From Rhodospirillaceae bacterium (GTDB taxonomy: Bacteria > Pseudomonadota > Alphaproteobacteria > Rhodospirillales > UBA2165), in NCBI GenBank assembly GCA_018649245.1, contig JABIIH010000241.1, positions 1 through 35,167 of the forward strand: a stretch of DNA of 35,167 bases, given 5' to 3'. Positions 18,535 through 28,175 of the stretch are shown here, in pieces. Below the pieces are notes generated by a model. The model searched no databases and had not been told where the DNA came from. It worked only from the letters and a program-made list of their open reading frames with translations. The position numbers and the translations under genes were made by a program. How positions within the stretch are numbered: the stretch's first letter is position 1; every line of letters begins with the position of its first letter.

Positions 18535-20524
18535 GCTCGGCATCATTGCCGGCGGAGGGAGTCTGCCGCAGCGGATAATTGATATCTGTCGTGCGTCGGG
18601 TCGAGAATTTTATGTAATCGCCATCGAAGGTCACGCACTGCCCCAGCAGCTTGTAGACACACCGCACAGCTGGATTAGAATTGGCGCTGCGGGAAGTGGC
18701 TTAAATATTCTCAAACAGCAGAATGTCAAAGAACTTGTGATGATTGGCGATGTCAAAATGCCATCGCTCAAAGATTTGCGCCCAGACCTGCGAACGGCAA
18801 AGTTCTTTGCTAAATTGGGCGTCCAGGCGCTGGGTGACAATAGTTTGCTGTCAGCTGCGGCAGCCGAACTTGAAGCAGAAGGCTTTAGGGTCGTTGGTGT
18901 TGATGAAATACTCAGTGATCTGTTGGCACCAGAAGGGATGCTTGGAAGTGTCTCCGCCGCCGAGTTTGCCGAAGATATTATACTCGGCATTAATGCTGCC
19001 CGTGATTTAGGGCGTCGAGACGTCGGGCAGGCGGTAATTGCAAATTCCGGTCAAGTTATCGTTGAAGAAGATAGTGCCGGTACGGCCGATATGATTAACC
19101 GGAGCCGAGAGTGTTCACCTAATGGCGAAGGCGGCATTTTAGTTAAAATTAAAAAGCCCGGACAAGACCGGCGGATGGATTTGCCGACAATTGGTGCAGA
19201 CACCGTTGAACAGGCACGGCAAGCGGGGCTAAAGGGTATCGTTATTCAAGCTGACGAGAGCATCGTTGTTGATCTTGAGGAAGTTGTTAAGGCAGCCAAT
19301 AGTGCAGGTATTTTTATCGAAGCCGTTCGTTTGGCGGATGATAAGGCAACAAATGTTCCTGAAATCTATCTCATTGCTGGTGAGCCTTCAGGCGATCACT
19401 TGGGCGCCCGGTTAATGGCTGCTCTAAAATCCCAAACCGGTGATGAGGTTAGGTTTTCCGGCATCGGGGGGCCTGAGATGACAAAGCAGGGGCTCTCTAG
19501 CCTATTCCCGATGTCTGAGCTTACGGTTATGGGCCTGGCAGAGGTTCTACCCAGGTTACCGAAACTGTTGCGGCGGATTCGTGAGGCGGCCCGTCATATT
19601 CTTAACATCAAACCTGATGTCGTGGTTACCATTGACGCCCCGGATTTTTCCTTGCGGGTGGCTAAAAAAATTCAGGGCAAGTCGATCCCGCTGGTACATT
19701 ACGTGGCGCCGTCAGTTTGGGCCTGGAAGCCGGGTAGAGCGAAAAAAATTGCGCCGATCCTTGATCACTTGATGACCTTGCTGCCTTTTGAGCCGCCTTA
19801 TTTTGAGCGGGAAGGTCTTGCCAGTACCTTTGTCGGTCATTCTATACTTGAAAGTGATGCGGCAATGGGGGATGGCGCCGCATTTCGTTCTCGCCATAAT
19901 ATCGATCCAGTAGCAAAAGTGTTGACCGTTCTGCCTGGCAGTCGCCATAGCGAGGTTAAATTCCTGTTGCCGGCCATTTTTGATGCAATTAAACATCTAG
20001 ATCATTCAAACTTACGAGTAATTCTGCCGACTGTTGAGACATTGGAAACAGAAATAAAACAGGCGATTACAATTTGGCCGGAGGAAATTTCTAAACTGGT
20101 GACGATTGTTACTGGCGAAGAGGCGAAAATTGATGCTTTTGCGGCTTCTGACGCCGCGATTGCCGCCTCAGGCACTGTTGCCCTTGAATTGGCTATGGCG
20201 CGGGTGCCTTACGTGACAATTTATAAATTTAACGCGTTAACCGCGGTCATTGCCCGCCGCCTGGTTAAAACGCCTTTTGTGAATATTATCAATGTACTGC
20301 TGGACCGAGAGGTAGTGCCGGAGCTTATCCAGGAAGATTGCCGGGGTGACGTAATTGCCCCACACATTACAAAGTTTTTATCGGGCGATGACAGTGCCAA
20401 ACTTCAAGTTGCAAACTTCGAAGAAGCTATCGCCCGGCTGCAGGATGATGACCAGAAACCAAGTGAAAGAGCTGCCAAGGTCGTGCTTGAAGTCATTGTC
20501 CAACATGCAAAACTTAGCAAATAA
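18524..20524 (+). CDS. lpxI-lpxB: LpxI-LpxB fusion: UDP-2,3-diacylglucosamine pyrophosphatase (LpxI/DUF1009) joined to lipid-A-disaccharide synthase (LpxB)
   Basis: One uninterrupted 666 aa frame. The N-terminal half, KLGIIAGGGSLPQRIIDICRASG...MDLPTIGADTVEQARQAGLKGIVIQADESIVVD, is LpxI. The C-terminal half, EIYLIAGEPSGDHLGARLMAALK...HYVAPSVWAWKPGRAKKIAPILDHLMTLLPFEPPYFE...VLPGSRHSEV, is LpxB and begins near 19361. Confidence 0.93.
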   Translation: MQPKLGIIAGGGSLPQRIIDICRASGREFYVIAIEGHALPQQLVDTPHSWIRIGAAGSGLNILKQQNVKELVMIGDVKMPSLKDLRPDLRTAKFFAKLGVQALGDNSLLSAAAAELEAEGFRVVGVDEILSDLLAPEGMLGSVSAAEFAEDIILGINAARDLGRRDVGQAVIANSGQVIVEEDSAGTADMINRSRECSPNGEGGILVKIKKPGQDRRMDLPTIGADTVEQARQAGLKGIVIQADESIVVDLEEVVKAANSAGIFIEAVRLADDKATNVPEIYLIAGEPSGDHLGARLMAALKSQTGDEVRFSGIGGPEMTKQGLSSLFPMSELTVMGLAEVLPRLPKLLRRIREAARHILNIKPDVVVTIDAPDFSLRVAKKIQGKSIPLVHYVAPSVWAWKPGRAKKIAPILDHLMTLLPFEPPYFEREGLASTFVGHSILESDAAMGDGAAFRSRHNIDPVAKVLTVLPGSRHSEVKFLLPAIFDAIKHLDHSNLRVILPTVETLETEIKQAITIWPEEISKLVTIVTGEEAKIDAFAASDAAIAASGTVALELAMARVPYVTIYKFNALTAVIARRLVKTPFVNIINVLLDREVVPELIQEDCRGDVIAPHITKFLSGDDSAKLQVANFEEAIARLQDDDQKPSERAAKVVLEVIVQHAKLSK

Positions 20525-20547
20525 ACTAACTAGAAATAGAGGGAAAA

Positions 20548-20955
20548 ATGAACGATTTATCTAGTAAATTCAGACTGTTACACACCATGATCCGGGTTCG
20601 GGATCTAGACAAATCAATTGATTTTTATACCCGCTTGTTGGGCATGAACGAATTGCGCCGGACGGATTTTGAAGGTGGCCGTTTTACCTTGGCCTTCGTC
20701 GGCTACGGTGATGAAGAAAGTAGTGCCGTTGTTGAACTAACCTACAATTGGGATCAGGCAGAGCCTTACGAACTTGGTGATGGCTTTGGCCATCTGGCGA
20801 TTGCTGTACCGGATGCCTATGCAGTCTGTGAGGCAATGGAAAAAGAGGGTATCGATGTGCCACGCCCGGCGGGTCCAATGAAGCACGGCACGCGCGTCAT
20901 CGCCTTTATTAAAGATCCAGACGGGTATATGATTGAGTTAGTGCAAAGAGACTGA
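20548..20955 (+). CDS. gloA: lactoylglutathione lyase (glyoxalase I)
   Basis: LLHTMIRVRDLDKSIDFYTRLLGMNELRRTDFEGGRFTLAFVGYGDE...GFGHLAIAVPD...FIKDPDGYMIELVQ. Confidence 0.93.
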   Translation: MNDLSSKFRLLHTMIRVRDLDKSIDFYTRLLGMNELRRTDFEGGRFTLAFVGYGDEESSAVVELTYNWDQAEPYELGDGFGHLAIAVPDAYAVCEAMEKEGIDVPRPAGPMKHGTRVIAFIKDPDGYMIELVQRD

Positions 20956-20960
20956 CCGTA

Positions 20961-22265
20961 TTAGCGTTTTTTCAATTCCACATAGTCTCGAGTATCTGAA
21001 CCGAGATAGAGCTGACGTGGCCGGCCGATTTTTTGTGTTGGATCTTCAATCATTTCATTCCATTGAGAAATCCAGCCAACCGTACGGGCTACGGCAAATA
21101 GCACGGTGAACATAGAAACCGGGATGCCGATAGCTTTAAAAATAATGCCTGAATAGAAATCGACATTAGGATAGAGTTTCCGCTCAACGAAATAATCGTC
21201 TTCCAGAGCAATACGTTCCAGTTCCATGGCCAGATCAAGCAGCGGCTCATCGGTAATACCCAACTCACCCAAAACCTCATGACAGGATTGCTGCATAACT
21301 TTGGCGCGAGGATCAAAGTTCTTATAAACCCGATGGCCAAAACCCATCAGACGGAACGGATCATCCTTATCCTTCGCCTTTTTAACGAATTCATTGATCT
21401 TGCTGACATCGCCAATTTGATTAAGCATGGTCAGTACAGCTTCGTTTGCGCCACCGTGAGCTGGACCCCACAGGGACGCAATGCCAGCGGCGATGCAGGC
21501 AAACGGGTTGGCGCCACTGGAGCCGGCCAGACGAACCGTCGAGGTCGAGGCGTTTTGCTCATGATCCGCATGGAGAATAAGAATTCGATCCATTGCTTTG
21601 GCGAGTGTTTCGCTGACTTCGTAATCTTCGGCCGGTGTGGCGAACATCATATGCAGGAAGTTTTCGGCAAAGCTGAGATCATTACGTGGCGGGATGAAGG
21701 GTTGGCCAACCGAATATTTAAAGGCCTGAGCAGCGATTGTCGGAACCTTGGCGATCAAGCGATAGGAGGACACCATACGATGATGGGGATCGTTAATATC
21801 AAGACTATCGTGGTAAAAAGCGGAAAGTGCGCCGACGACGCCGCACATGATAGCCATCGGGTGGGAATCGCGCCGGAAACCGTGGAAAAAGGAGTTAAAT
21901 TGTTCATGCAGCATCGTGTGATGGGTAATATCATGAACAAATTTCGATTTTTCTTCGGTGTTTGGCAGTTCACCATATAGCAGCAGATAACAGGTCTCGA
22001 GATAGTCTGATTTTTCTGCTAATTGATCGATCGGATAACCGCGATACAGCAAAATACCTTCATCACCATCGATGTAGGTGATTTTAGACTCGCAGCTGCC
22101 GGTGGAGGTGAAACCGGGGTCATAGGTGAAGCAATCTGTATCGGCATAAAGACGTCTAACATCTATGACCTTGGGGCCGACGGAGCCTTCTAAAACAGGT
22201 AATTCCCAAGATTCTCCTGAAGCATTATCGGTCAGCGTAAAGGAGTTTGAGTTCTTGTCGTTCAT
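20961..22265 (-). CDS. gltA: citrate synthase
   Basis: [32 protein letters not shown]...[48 protein letters not shown]...[18 protein letters not shown]. Confidence 0.97.
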   Translation of the reverse strand: MNDKNSNSFTLTDNASGESWELPVLEGSVGPKVIDVRRLYADTDCFTYDPGFTSTGSCESKITYIDGDEGILLYRGYPIDQLAEKSDYLETCYLLLYGELPNTEEKSKFVHDITHHTMLHEQFNSFFHGFRRDSHPMAIMCGVVGALSAFYHDSLDINDPHHRMVSSYRLIAKVPTIAAQAFKYSVGQPFIPPRNDLSFAENFLHMMFATPAEDYEVSETLAKAMDRILILHADHEQNASTSTVRLAGSSGANPFACIAAGIASLWGPAHGGANEAVLTMLNQIGDVSKINEFVKKAKDKDDPFRLMGFGHRVYKNFDPRAKVMQQSCHEVLGELGITDEPLLDLAMELERIALEDDYFVERKLYPNVDFYSGIIFKAIGIPVSMFTVLFAVARTVGWISQWNEMIEDPTQKIGRPRQLYLGSDTRDYVELKKR

Positions 22266-22363
22266 GGTCTTTAACCCCCAAGGATTATTGATTGTTGGTT
22301 GCCGGTCGCGGGCGGAAATATGAATTTTTTTACCGGAATGTCAAGCTAGGCAGGTTAGAGTAC

Positions 22364-23767
22364 CTACAAAAAAACGTCATCTAGCCGAGCCAAAGCCTCT
22401 TCTTTACCGAGTACTTCCATGACTTCAAAAATACCAGGAGAGGCGTGTGAGCCGCTCAATGCCGAGCGCAAAGGTTGGGCAATTTTACCTAAGCCGACTT
22501 CCTCTTTTTCAGCTACATCTCGCGCAATTTGATCAATTGAATCCTGCTCCCAAATCTCAATTTTTGCCAATTCGGTGCGTATTTTAGCCAACATATCGAG
22601 GCCATTTTGATCCAAATTTTTGGCTGCTTTTGGTGTGATTTTAATTGGCCTTTTGGCTGCATAAAAGACTGCATTTTCAGCGAGTTCTAAGATATTTTTA
22701 GCGCGATCCTTTAGGCTTTCCATACCCTGTTCAAGGCGGCTTTCCGCTTCTTCGGAAAGATTTCCATCTAGCAGTTTTGAAACTTCCGGCAGGATCAACT
22801 CAACCAATCGCTCGTTATCCGCTTGATTGATATAATGACTGTTTAAACTTGAGAGTTTATCCAGGTCAAAGCGGGCAGCACCCTTGCCGACAGCAGCTAA
22901 ATCAAACCACTCAATCGCTTGCTCCTGACTGATAATTTCATCATCACCGTGGGACCAGCCGAGGCGCAATAAATAATTATTTAGTGCCTCGGGTAAGAAG
23001 CCCATATCGCGATAGGCCTCAACTCCAAGGGCGCCATGACGCTTCGAAAGTTTAGCGCCATCGCTGCCGTGAAGCAGCGGCATATGAGCAAAAATCGGTA
23101 TTTCCCAATCGAGGGCATGGTAGATTTGAATTTGGCGGAAGGTGTTGGTCAAATGATCGTCACCTCGGACAACGTGAGTGATTCCCATATCATGATCATC
23201 GACGACAACGGCCAGCATATAGGTTGGTGTGCCGTCCGCCCGCAACAGGATCATATCGTCCATTTGATCATTATTAACCGTGACTTCACCTTGGATGGCA
23301 TCGGATATGCTGGTTAGCCCATCCAATGTTGCTTTCAGCCGGACCACCGGATCAATACCGGCCGGGGCATCAGCTGGATCACGATCCCGCCAAGTGCCGT
23401 CATATAATCGAGTGCTGCCTGCCGCCCGCGCAGATTCACGCATTTCAGTTAGTTCATCCGGCGAGCAATAGCAATGATAAGCCTTACCATCCGCCAATAA
23501 TTGGCGGGCAATCTCGGCATGATGGTCACGCCGTTCAAACTGCGAGTAGGCGTCGCCATCCCAGTCCAGACCAAGCCATTTCATACCACCATAAATGGCT
23601 GCAACAGCTTCATCGGTTGAACGTTTACGGTCGGTATCTTCAATGCGCAGTAAAAACTCACCGCCATGGTGTTTGGCGTAGAGCCAATTGAATAAGGCAG
23701 TGCGCGCGCCACCAATATGGAGAAAACCTGTAGGAGAGGGTGCAAAACGAGTAACGACTTTGGGCAA
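22364..23767 (-). CDS. gltX: glutamate--tRNA ligase
   Basis: VVTRFAPSPTGFLHIGGARTALFNWL...KLSKRHGALGVEAYRDMGFLPEALNNYLLRLGWSHGDDE. Confidence 0.96.
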   Translation of the reverse strand: MPKVVTRFAPSPTGFLHIGGARTALFNWLYAKHHGGEFLLRIEDTDRKRSTDEAVAAIYGGMKWLGLDWDGDAYSQFERRDHHAEIARQLLADGKAYHCYCSPDELTEMRESARAAGSTRLYDGTWRDRDPADAPAGIDPVVRLKATLDGLTSISDAIQGEVTVNNDQMDDMILLRADGTPTYMLAVVVDDHDMGITHVVRGDDHLTNTFRQIQIYHALDWEIPIFAHMPLLHGSDGAKLSKRHGALGVEAYRDMGFLPEALNNYLLRLGWSHGDDEIISQEQAIEWFDLAAVGKGAARFDLDKLSSLNSHYINQADNERLVELILPEVSKLLDGNLSEEAESRLEQGMESLKDRAKNILELAENAVFYAAKRPIKITPKAAKNLDQNGLDMLAKIRTELAKIEIWEQDSIDQIARDVAEKEEVGLGKIAQPLRSALSGSHASPGIFEVMEVLGKEEALARLDDVFL

Positions 23768-23889
23768 AACGGTTCAACCTATTGAAATTATTAGATAAAT
23801 TATCAGAAGGCGGCCAGTTTAGCGGCTGCTTTCGGCTCTGTCACTCTGAAAACCAAGGCCTTAAGATTAGTCGACGGCCATAGGTATTA

Positions 23890-23904
23890 ATGCTAGTAAA
23901 TTAG
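23890..23904 (+). CDS. candidate 4-codon leader mini-ORF (MLVN*) immediately upstream of comEC
   Basis: ATG CTA GTA AAT TAG, with a weak AGG (23882-23884) upstream. The stop is followed by 1 nt and then the comEC ATG. Confidence 0.25.
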   Translation: MLVN

Positions 23905-23905
23905 C

Positions 23906-26017
23906 ATGTCCCAACACTTAAAAATAATCATCAATCAATTCCTCGCTGACCGTGACCGCTGGGTGCTCTGGTTGCCGGTATTTGTAGGTCTTGGCGTGGG
24001 ATCTTATTTCAGTCTCAATAGCGAGCCCCCAGCGTGGACTGGCATTCTCATCGTTTTAGCTGCCGGGCTCACGGTGTATTTCAGGCGACAAAATTTTATA
24101 GTGCTTTGTGGTGGCGTGGTGATAATTGCCATCGCCATTGGTTTTAGCGCGGCGCAATGGCGGACTTTGACGGTTGCCCATCCGGTACTGCAAAAACGCA
24201 TCGGACCGACTACTATCAGCGGTCGTATTCTACAGGTTGAAAATTTTGAAAACGGACCGCGCATTACGCTTGAAAAAATCCACTTGGCGTTTTTAGCACC
24301 CTACGAGATGCCGCAACAGGCTCGCCTGAAATTACGTGGGAATCAGCCAGACTTTGCCCCCGGGCAGTGGATTAAAGTGCGGGGTGTGCTAACGCCTCCG
24401 CCGGCGCCCGTCATGCCCGGGAGTTTCGATTTTCAACGCCGTTTCTATTTTATGGAAATAGGCGCTACCGGTTTTGGTATGGGAAAGGCAACGATAATAC
24501 AAAGGTCGGATACTGGAGCCTCTAATATTCCAATTTCAACTGCGGTCAATTTGTTTATTGCCGAGCTTCGCCATGAGATGGCCGAAAAAATACGCCGCGC
24601 CATTCCAGGGGCAATTGGCGGCGTCGCCGCAGCACTCATGACCGGTGATCGAAGTGGCATTCCGAAGTCGGTCCTGGAGGCTTTCCGGCAATCCGGCTTG
24701 GCGCATTTGCTGGCTATTTCAGGCTTACATATTGGCTTGGTGGCAGGGCTGCTTTTTGGTGGAATTCGGACCATTTTTGCGCTTATACCTGCCGTGGCGT
24801 TACGCCAGCCGATCAAGAAATGGGCAGCATTTTTGGCTATTTTAGGCGCTTTCGCCTATGCGGTTATGGCGGGGGCGACAGTGCCGACCCAGCGCGCTTT
24901 TTTAATGATTAGCCTGGTCTTAATGGCGGTTATCGTTGACCGCCAGGGTATCTCGTTGCGCCTGGTTGCCTGGGCGGCATTGGCAATTCTCCTGCTGCGG
25001 CCCGAGAGCTTGTTGGGTGCCAGCTTCCAACTTTCCTTTGCCGCTGTCATTGCGCTGATTGCTGCTTATGAATTTTTGAAGGAGCGAAATATCGAGCAGG
25101 ATAGAACTGTCTGGTGGCGGCGACCGGTGCGCTATATCGCCGGCATTGCGTTGACGACAATCATTGCGACCGCTGCTACCTCACCTTTTGCAATTTACCA
25201 TTTTAACCAATTGGCGCAGTTTGGTCTATTTGCCAATGTTCTTGCCGTCCCGGTAACCGCACTGTGGATTATGCCCTGGGCTATTGTGTCCTTTCTTTTG
25301 CTGCCACTCGGCTTGGCGGAATTTGGCTTGATCCCAATGGGCTGGGGCGTCGAGCTTATTATTACCATCGCCCAAACTATTGCGGGTTGGAAAGGTGCCG
25401 TTGTCATTGTTCCGGCGCTGCCGGTTTCAGCACTCGTGGCCGTTGGTATTGGTGGTTTATGGCTTTGTTTGTGGCGGCAAAAGTGGCGATTGGGTGGGGC
25501 CGGACTGGTGGTTTTAGGATTCAGTTCGGTATTTTTTGTTTCATCTCCGGATATTGTCGTTGAAGAACGCGGCAAGCTCTTTGCCGTTAAAGGATCTAGC
25601 GGAACATTACACCTGTCTTCCCAGCGTGTTTCAAAATTTGCCGGTGAAACCTGGTTGCGGCGGGTAGGGCAAAGTGATCAAACCCGGCAGAATTGGCCCA
25701 AACAAGGCTTTTCCCAGGATAAATCGCTGACCTGTGACCGGTTAGGCTGCATATTTTTGCAAAAAGGGCACAAAGTTGCCCTGATCACCGATTCTCAGGC
25801 TGTTCCGGAAGATTGCCAAAGCGCCGATATCGTTGTCAGTGCGGTGCCGGTGCCGTGGCACTGCCCTTCCGCCGAGCTGGTTATCGACTGGTTTGATTTG
25901 TGGCGCCATGGCGCGCATGCGATTTGGTTGCGGCAAGAAGGCGTCTTGGTCGAGAACGTCAACGGCAAAAGAGGACATAGACCTTGGGTCTTACGGCCGC
26001 GTGAAAAAGAAAAATAA
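23906..26017 (+). CDS. comEC: ComEC/Rec2-family competence membrane protein
   Basis: Multi-TM protein with DUF4131-like N-terminus, the Competence-domain motif LLAISGLHIGLVAGLLFGG..., and VPTQRAFLMISLVLMAVIVDRQGISLRLVAWAALAILLLRPESLLGASFQLSFAAV. Position next to gltX/lexA agrees with alphaproteobacterial gene order. Confidence 0.92.
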   Translation: MSQHLKIIINQFLADRDRWVLWLPVFVGLGVGSYFSLNSEPPAWTGILIVLAAGLTVYFRRQNFIVLCGGVVIIAIAIGFSAAQWRTLTVAHPVLQKRIGPTTISGRILQVENFENGPRITLEKIHLAFLAPYEMPQQARLKLRGNQPDFAPGQWIKVRGVLTPPPAPVMPGSFDFQRRFYFMEIGATGFGMGKATIIQRSDTGASNIPISTAVNLFIAELRHEMAEKIRRAIPGAIGGVAAALMTGDRSGIPKSVLEAFRQSGLAHLLAISGLHIGLVAGLLFGGIRTIFALIPAVALRQPIKKWAAFLAILGAFAYAVMAGATVPTQRAFLMISLVLMAVIVDRQGISLRLVAWAALAILLLRPESLLGASFQLSFAAVIALIAAYEFLKERNIEQDRTVWWRRPVRYIAGIALTTIIATAATSPFAIYHFNQLAQFGLFANVLAVPVTALWIMPWAIVSFLLLPLGLAEFGLIPMGWGVELIITIAQTIAGWKGAVVIVPALPVSALVAVGIGGLWLCLWRQKWRLGGAGLVVLGFSSVFFVSSPDIVVEERGKLFAVKGSSGTLHLSSQRVSKFAGETWLRRVGQSDQTRQNWPKQGFSQDKSLTCDRLGCIFLQKGHKVALITDSQAVPEDCQSADIVVSAVPVPWHCPSAELVIDWFDLWRHGAHAIWLRQEGVLVENVNGKRGHRPWVLRPREKEK

Positions 26018-26024
26018 ACCAGGC

Positions 26025-26714
26025 TTAGTGATAGGAGCGGATCAAGCCGACGAGTTTACCCTGCACCTTAATCCGGTCGGGTCCAAATATCTGTGTTTCA
26101 TAATCTTTGTTGGCCGGTTCCAAGGCAATGGTGTCGCCTTTTTTGCGAATGCGTTTGAGCGTCGCTTCGCTGTCATCTACCAAGGCGACGACAATAGTTC
26201 CGTTTTCAGCCGTATCGCATTTCTCAATGACCACGGTATCGCCATCGTAAATGCCGGCTTCAATCATGGAATCACCATCAATTTCAAGGGCATAGTGTTC
26301 GCCGCGGCCCATTAGACCAGGCGGTACACCAATAAAGCTGGTGGCATCACTGATGGCTTCAATGGGCGTGCCGGCAGCAATTCTACCCAATAGGGGCAAC
26401 TCGGCAGCATCATTGGCCGCAGCCGGTTGAGCGTCGCCATTGCCAAAATCACCTTTAATGACATTCGGTGCATAAGTCGGTGCAGTAGAATTTTGCGCAT
26501 TTTCAGGCAGCTTAATAACTTCCAAAGCACGAGCGCGATGGGGCAGGCGGCGGATAAATCCGCGCTCTTCCAAGCCGGTGATCAGGCGATGAATGCCTGA
26601 TTTAGATTTCAGGTCGAGAGCGTCTTTCATTTCATCGAAGGAGGGGGAGACACCAGATTCGCGAAGACTGTGATCGATATACATAAGCAATTCATATTGT
26701 TTTTTAGTGAGCAT
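26025..26714 (-). CDS. lexA: LexA repressor
   Basis: [59 protein letters not shown] cleavage-site region ([12 protein letters not shown]); [19 protein letters not shown]. Confidence 0.96.
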   Translation of the reverse strand: MLTKKQYELLMYIDHSLRESGVSPSFDEMKDALDLKSKSGIHRLITGLEERGFIRRLPHRARALEVIKLPENAQNSTAPTYAPNVIKGDFGNGDAQPAAANDAAELPLLGRIAAGTPIEAISDATSFIGVPPGLMGRGEHYALEIDGDSMIEAGIYDGDTVVIEKCDTAENGTIVVALVDDSEATLKRIRKKGDTIALEPANKDYETQIFGPDRIKVQGKLVGLIRSYH

Positions 26715-26851
26715 ATCTTAACTCCTGATTATAATTGCTCTGCACCAATTCAACTCTGTCGTTATTTGCGATTTTTTTGTCAAAATCACAATATAGCCGC
26801 CTTAGTTGTGCTACCTACTAAATGTAAAACAAAACCAAAACGTCTATACAT

Positions 26852-26866
26852 GTTCTAGTTTGGTTC
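26852..26866 (-). promoter_or_regulatory. alphaproteobacterial LexA/SOS box GTTC-N7-GTTC (GAAC-N7-GAAC on the minus strand)
   Basis: + strand gttc tagtttg gttc, exact match, 138 nt upstream of the lexA ATG in the moeA-lexA intergenic region. Confidence 0.85.
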
Positions 26867-26936
26867 TTTTTTGAGGTCAAGAGGGAAAATTGCAAAAAGG
26901 GGAGTTTTTTTAGCTAAAGTGACATAAAAACGACTA

Positions 26937-28157
26937 TCAGCCATCCAATCGAATGATTTCGACTCGCTCACCGGCTTTTATTGGCTCGGCAAAGGGCGCA
27001 CGAATGACCAAACAGTCGGCTTCGGCGAATCGCGCCAGCATTGAGCTATCCTGACGGTCGAAAGGTGTTGCGGTGAGAGCGCCGTCACCACCAATCGTCA
27101 GCGTGGCGCGAATATAGTCCTGGCGTTTGTCATTTTCAGCCAAATCCAGCCCCAACACAGCGGTTTCAGTCACATGCGTGGTATCTTCGGCACCCAACAT
27201 TTTACTGATGGCAGGGCGCAGAAAGAGGGCGGCAGTGACACCGGCTGAAACCGGATTGCCGGGAAGGCCCAGCATCGGGATACCGTTGATCTTGCCAAAT
27301 ATAAGTGGTTTTCCAGGGCGCATGGCCACCCGGCTAAAGGTAATATCAAGGCCTTCTTCACCCAGCACGGTTTTAACTAGATCATAGTCTCCAACCGAGG
27401 CGCCGCCGATTGTCACCAGCATATCGGTGCCGGTTATGGTCGCTAAAATTTCACGGAGAGAGTCCGGATCATCTTTGGCAATACCGAGATTAATCGGCAC
27501 GCCGCCATTGGCTTGCACGAAAGCCGCCAGACCGATGCTGTTGGAGCTGATGATCTGATCGGGACCAAGCGGCTCACCTGGCATGACCAATTCATCGCCA
27601 GTTGAGAGAATTGCTACACGAGGCTGGCGAGTTACTTTCAACCACGGCACATTCATCGCCGCCGCCAGCGCCGTATTTCTGGAGTTCAGCTTGATGCCGG
27701 CTTTCAATAAGACATCGCCGGTTTTAAAATCGAGCCCGGCTGGTCGGATAAACTTGCCGGCAGGAGAGGCTTCTTTCATGGTGATTTGGTCGCCGTCGAC
27801 ATCGGTATCTTCCTGGATAACGATGGTATCCGCACCTTCGGGAACAGGTGCACCGGTAAATATTCGGGATGTCTGGCCGGCTTCTATTTTACCGTCAAAG
27901 CCGCTGCCAGCAGCAGATTCACCGATTTGCGTTAAGGTTGCCGGGACCTTGGCCACATCGGCGGCCCGCACGGCATAACCGTCCATCGCCGAGACATCTA
28001 CCGGCGGCTGAGTGAGGTGTGAGGCGACATCGGCGGCCAGGATGCGGCCTTGCGCTTCACCCACACTGATATCTTCACTGCCTAATTGAGAGACGCCCGC
28101 GAGGACGTTTTTAAGCGCGTCATCAACCGCGATCATGCCTTCTGTTATTTCCGGCAA
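26937..28157 (-). CDS. moeA: molybdopterin molybdotransferase
   Basis: VSAMDGYAVRAADV...IFTGAPVPEGADTIVIQED...VAILSTGDELVMPGE...VTIGGASVGDYDLVK...MRPGKPLIFGKINGIPMLGLPGNPVSAGV. Confidence 0.96.
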   Translation of the reverse strand: MPEITEGMIAVDDALKNVLAGVSQLGSEDISVGEAQGRILAADVASHLTQPPVDVSAMDGYAVRAADVAKVPATLTQIGESAAGSGFDGKIEAGQTSRIFTGAPVPEGADTIVIQEDTDVDGDQITMKEASPAGKFIRPAGLDFKTGDVLLKAGIKLNSRNTALAAAMNVPWLKVTRQPRVAILSTGDELVMPGEPLGPDQIISSNSIGLAAFVQANGGVPINLGIAKDDPDSLREILATITGTDMLVTIGGASVGDYDLVKTVLGEEGLDITFSRVAMRPGKPLIFGKINGIPMLGLPGNPVSAGVTAALFLRPAISKMLGAEDTTHVTETAVLGLDLAENDKRQDYIRATLTIGGDGALTATPFDRQDSSMLARFAEADCLVIRAPFAEPIKAGERVEIIRLDG

Positions 28158-28175
28158 GGTATTCTCCTAAATATT

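Noticed and set aside
19331-19333. Internal TTG as a separate lpxB start, which would make lpxI and lpxB two in-frame genes
   Set aside because: In frame, but with no stop before it and no clear Shine-Dalgarno; a true fusion is simpler. Kept as the main refutation test.
21279-21980. 233 aa plus-strand ORF inside gltA
   Set aside because: Antisense shadow of a fully conserved citrate synthase gene; no recognisable motif.
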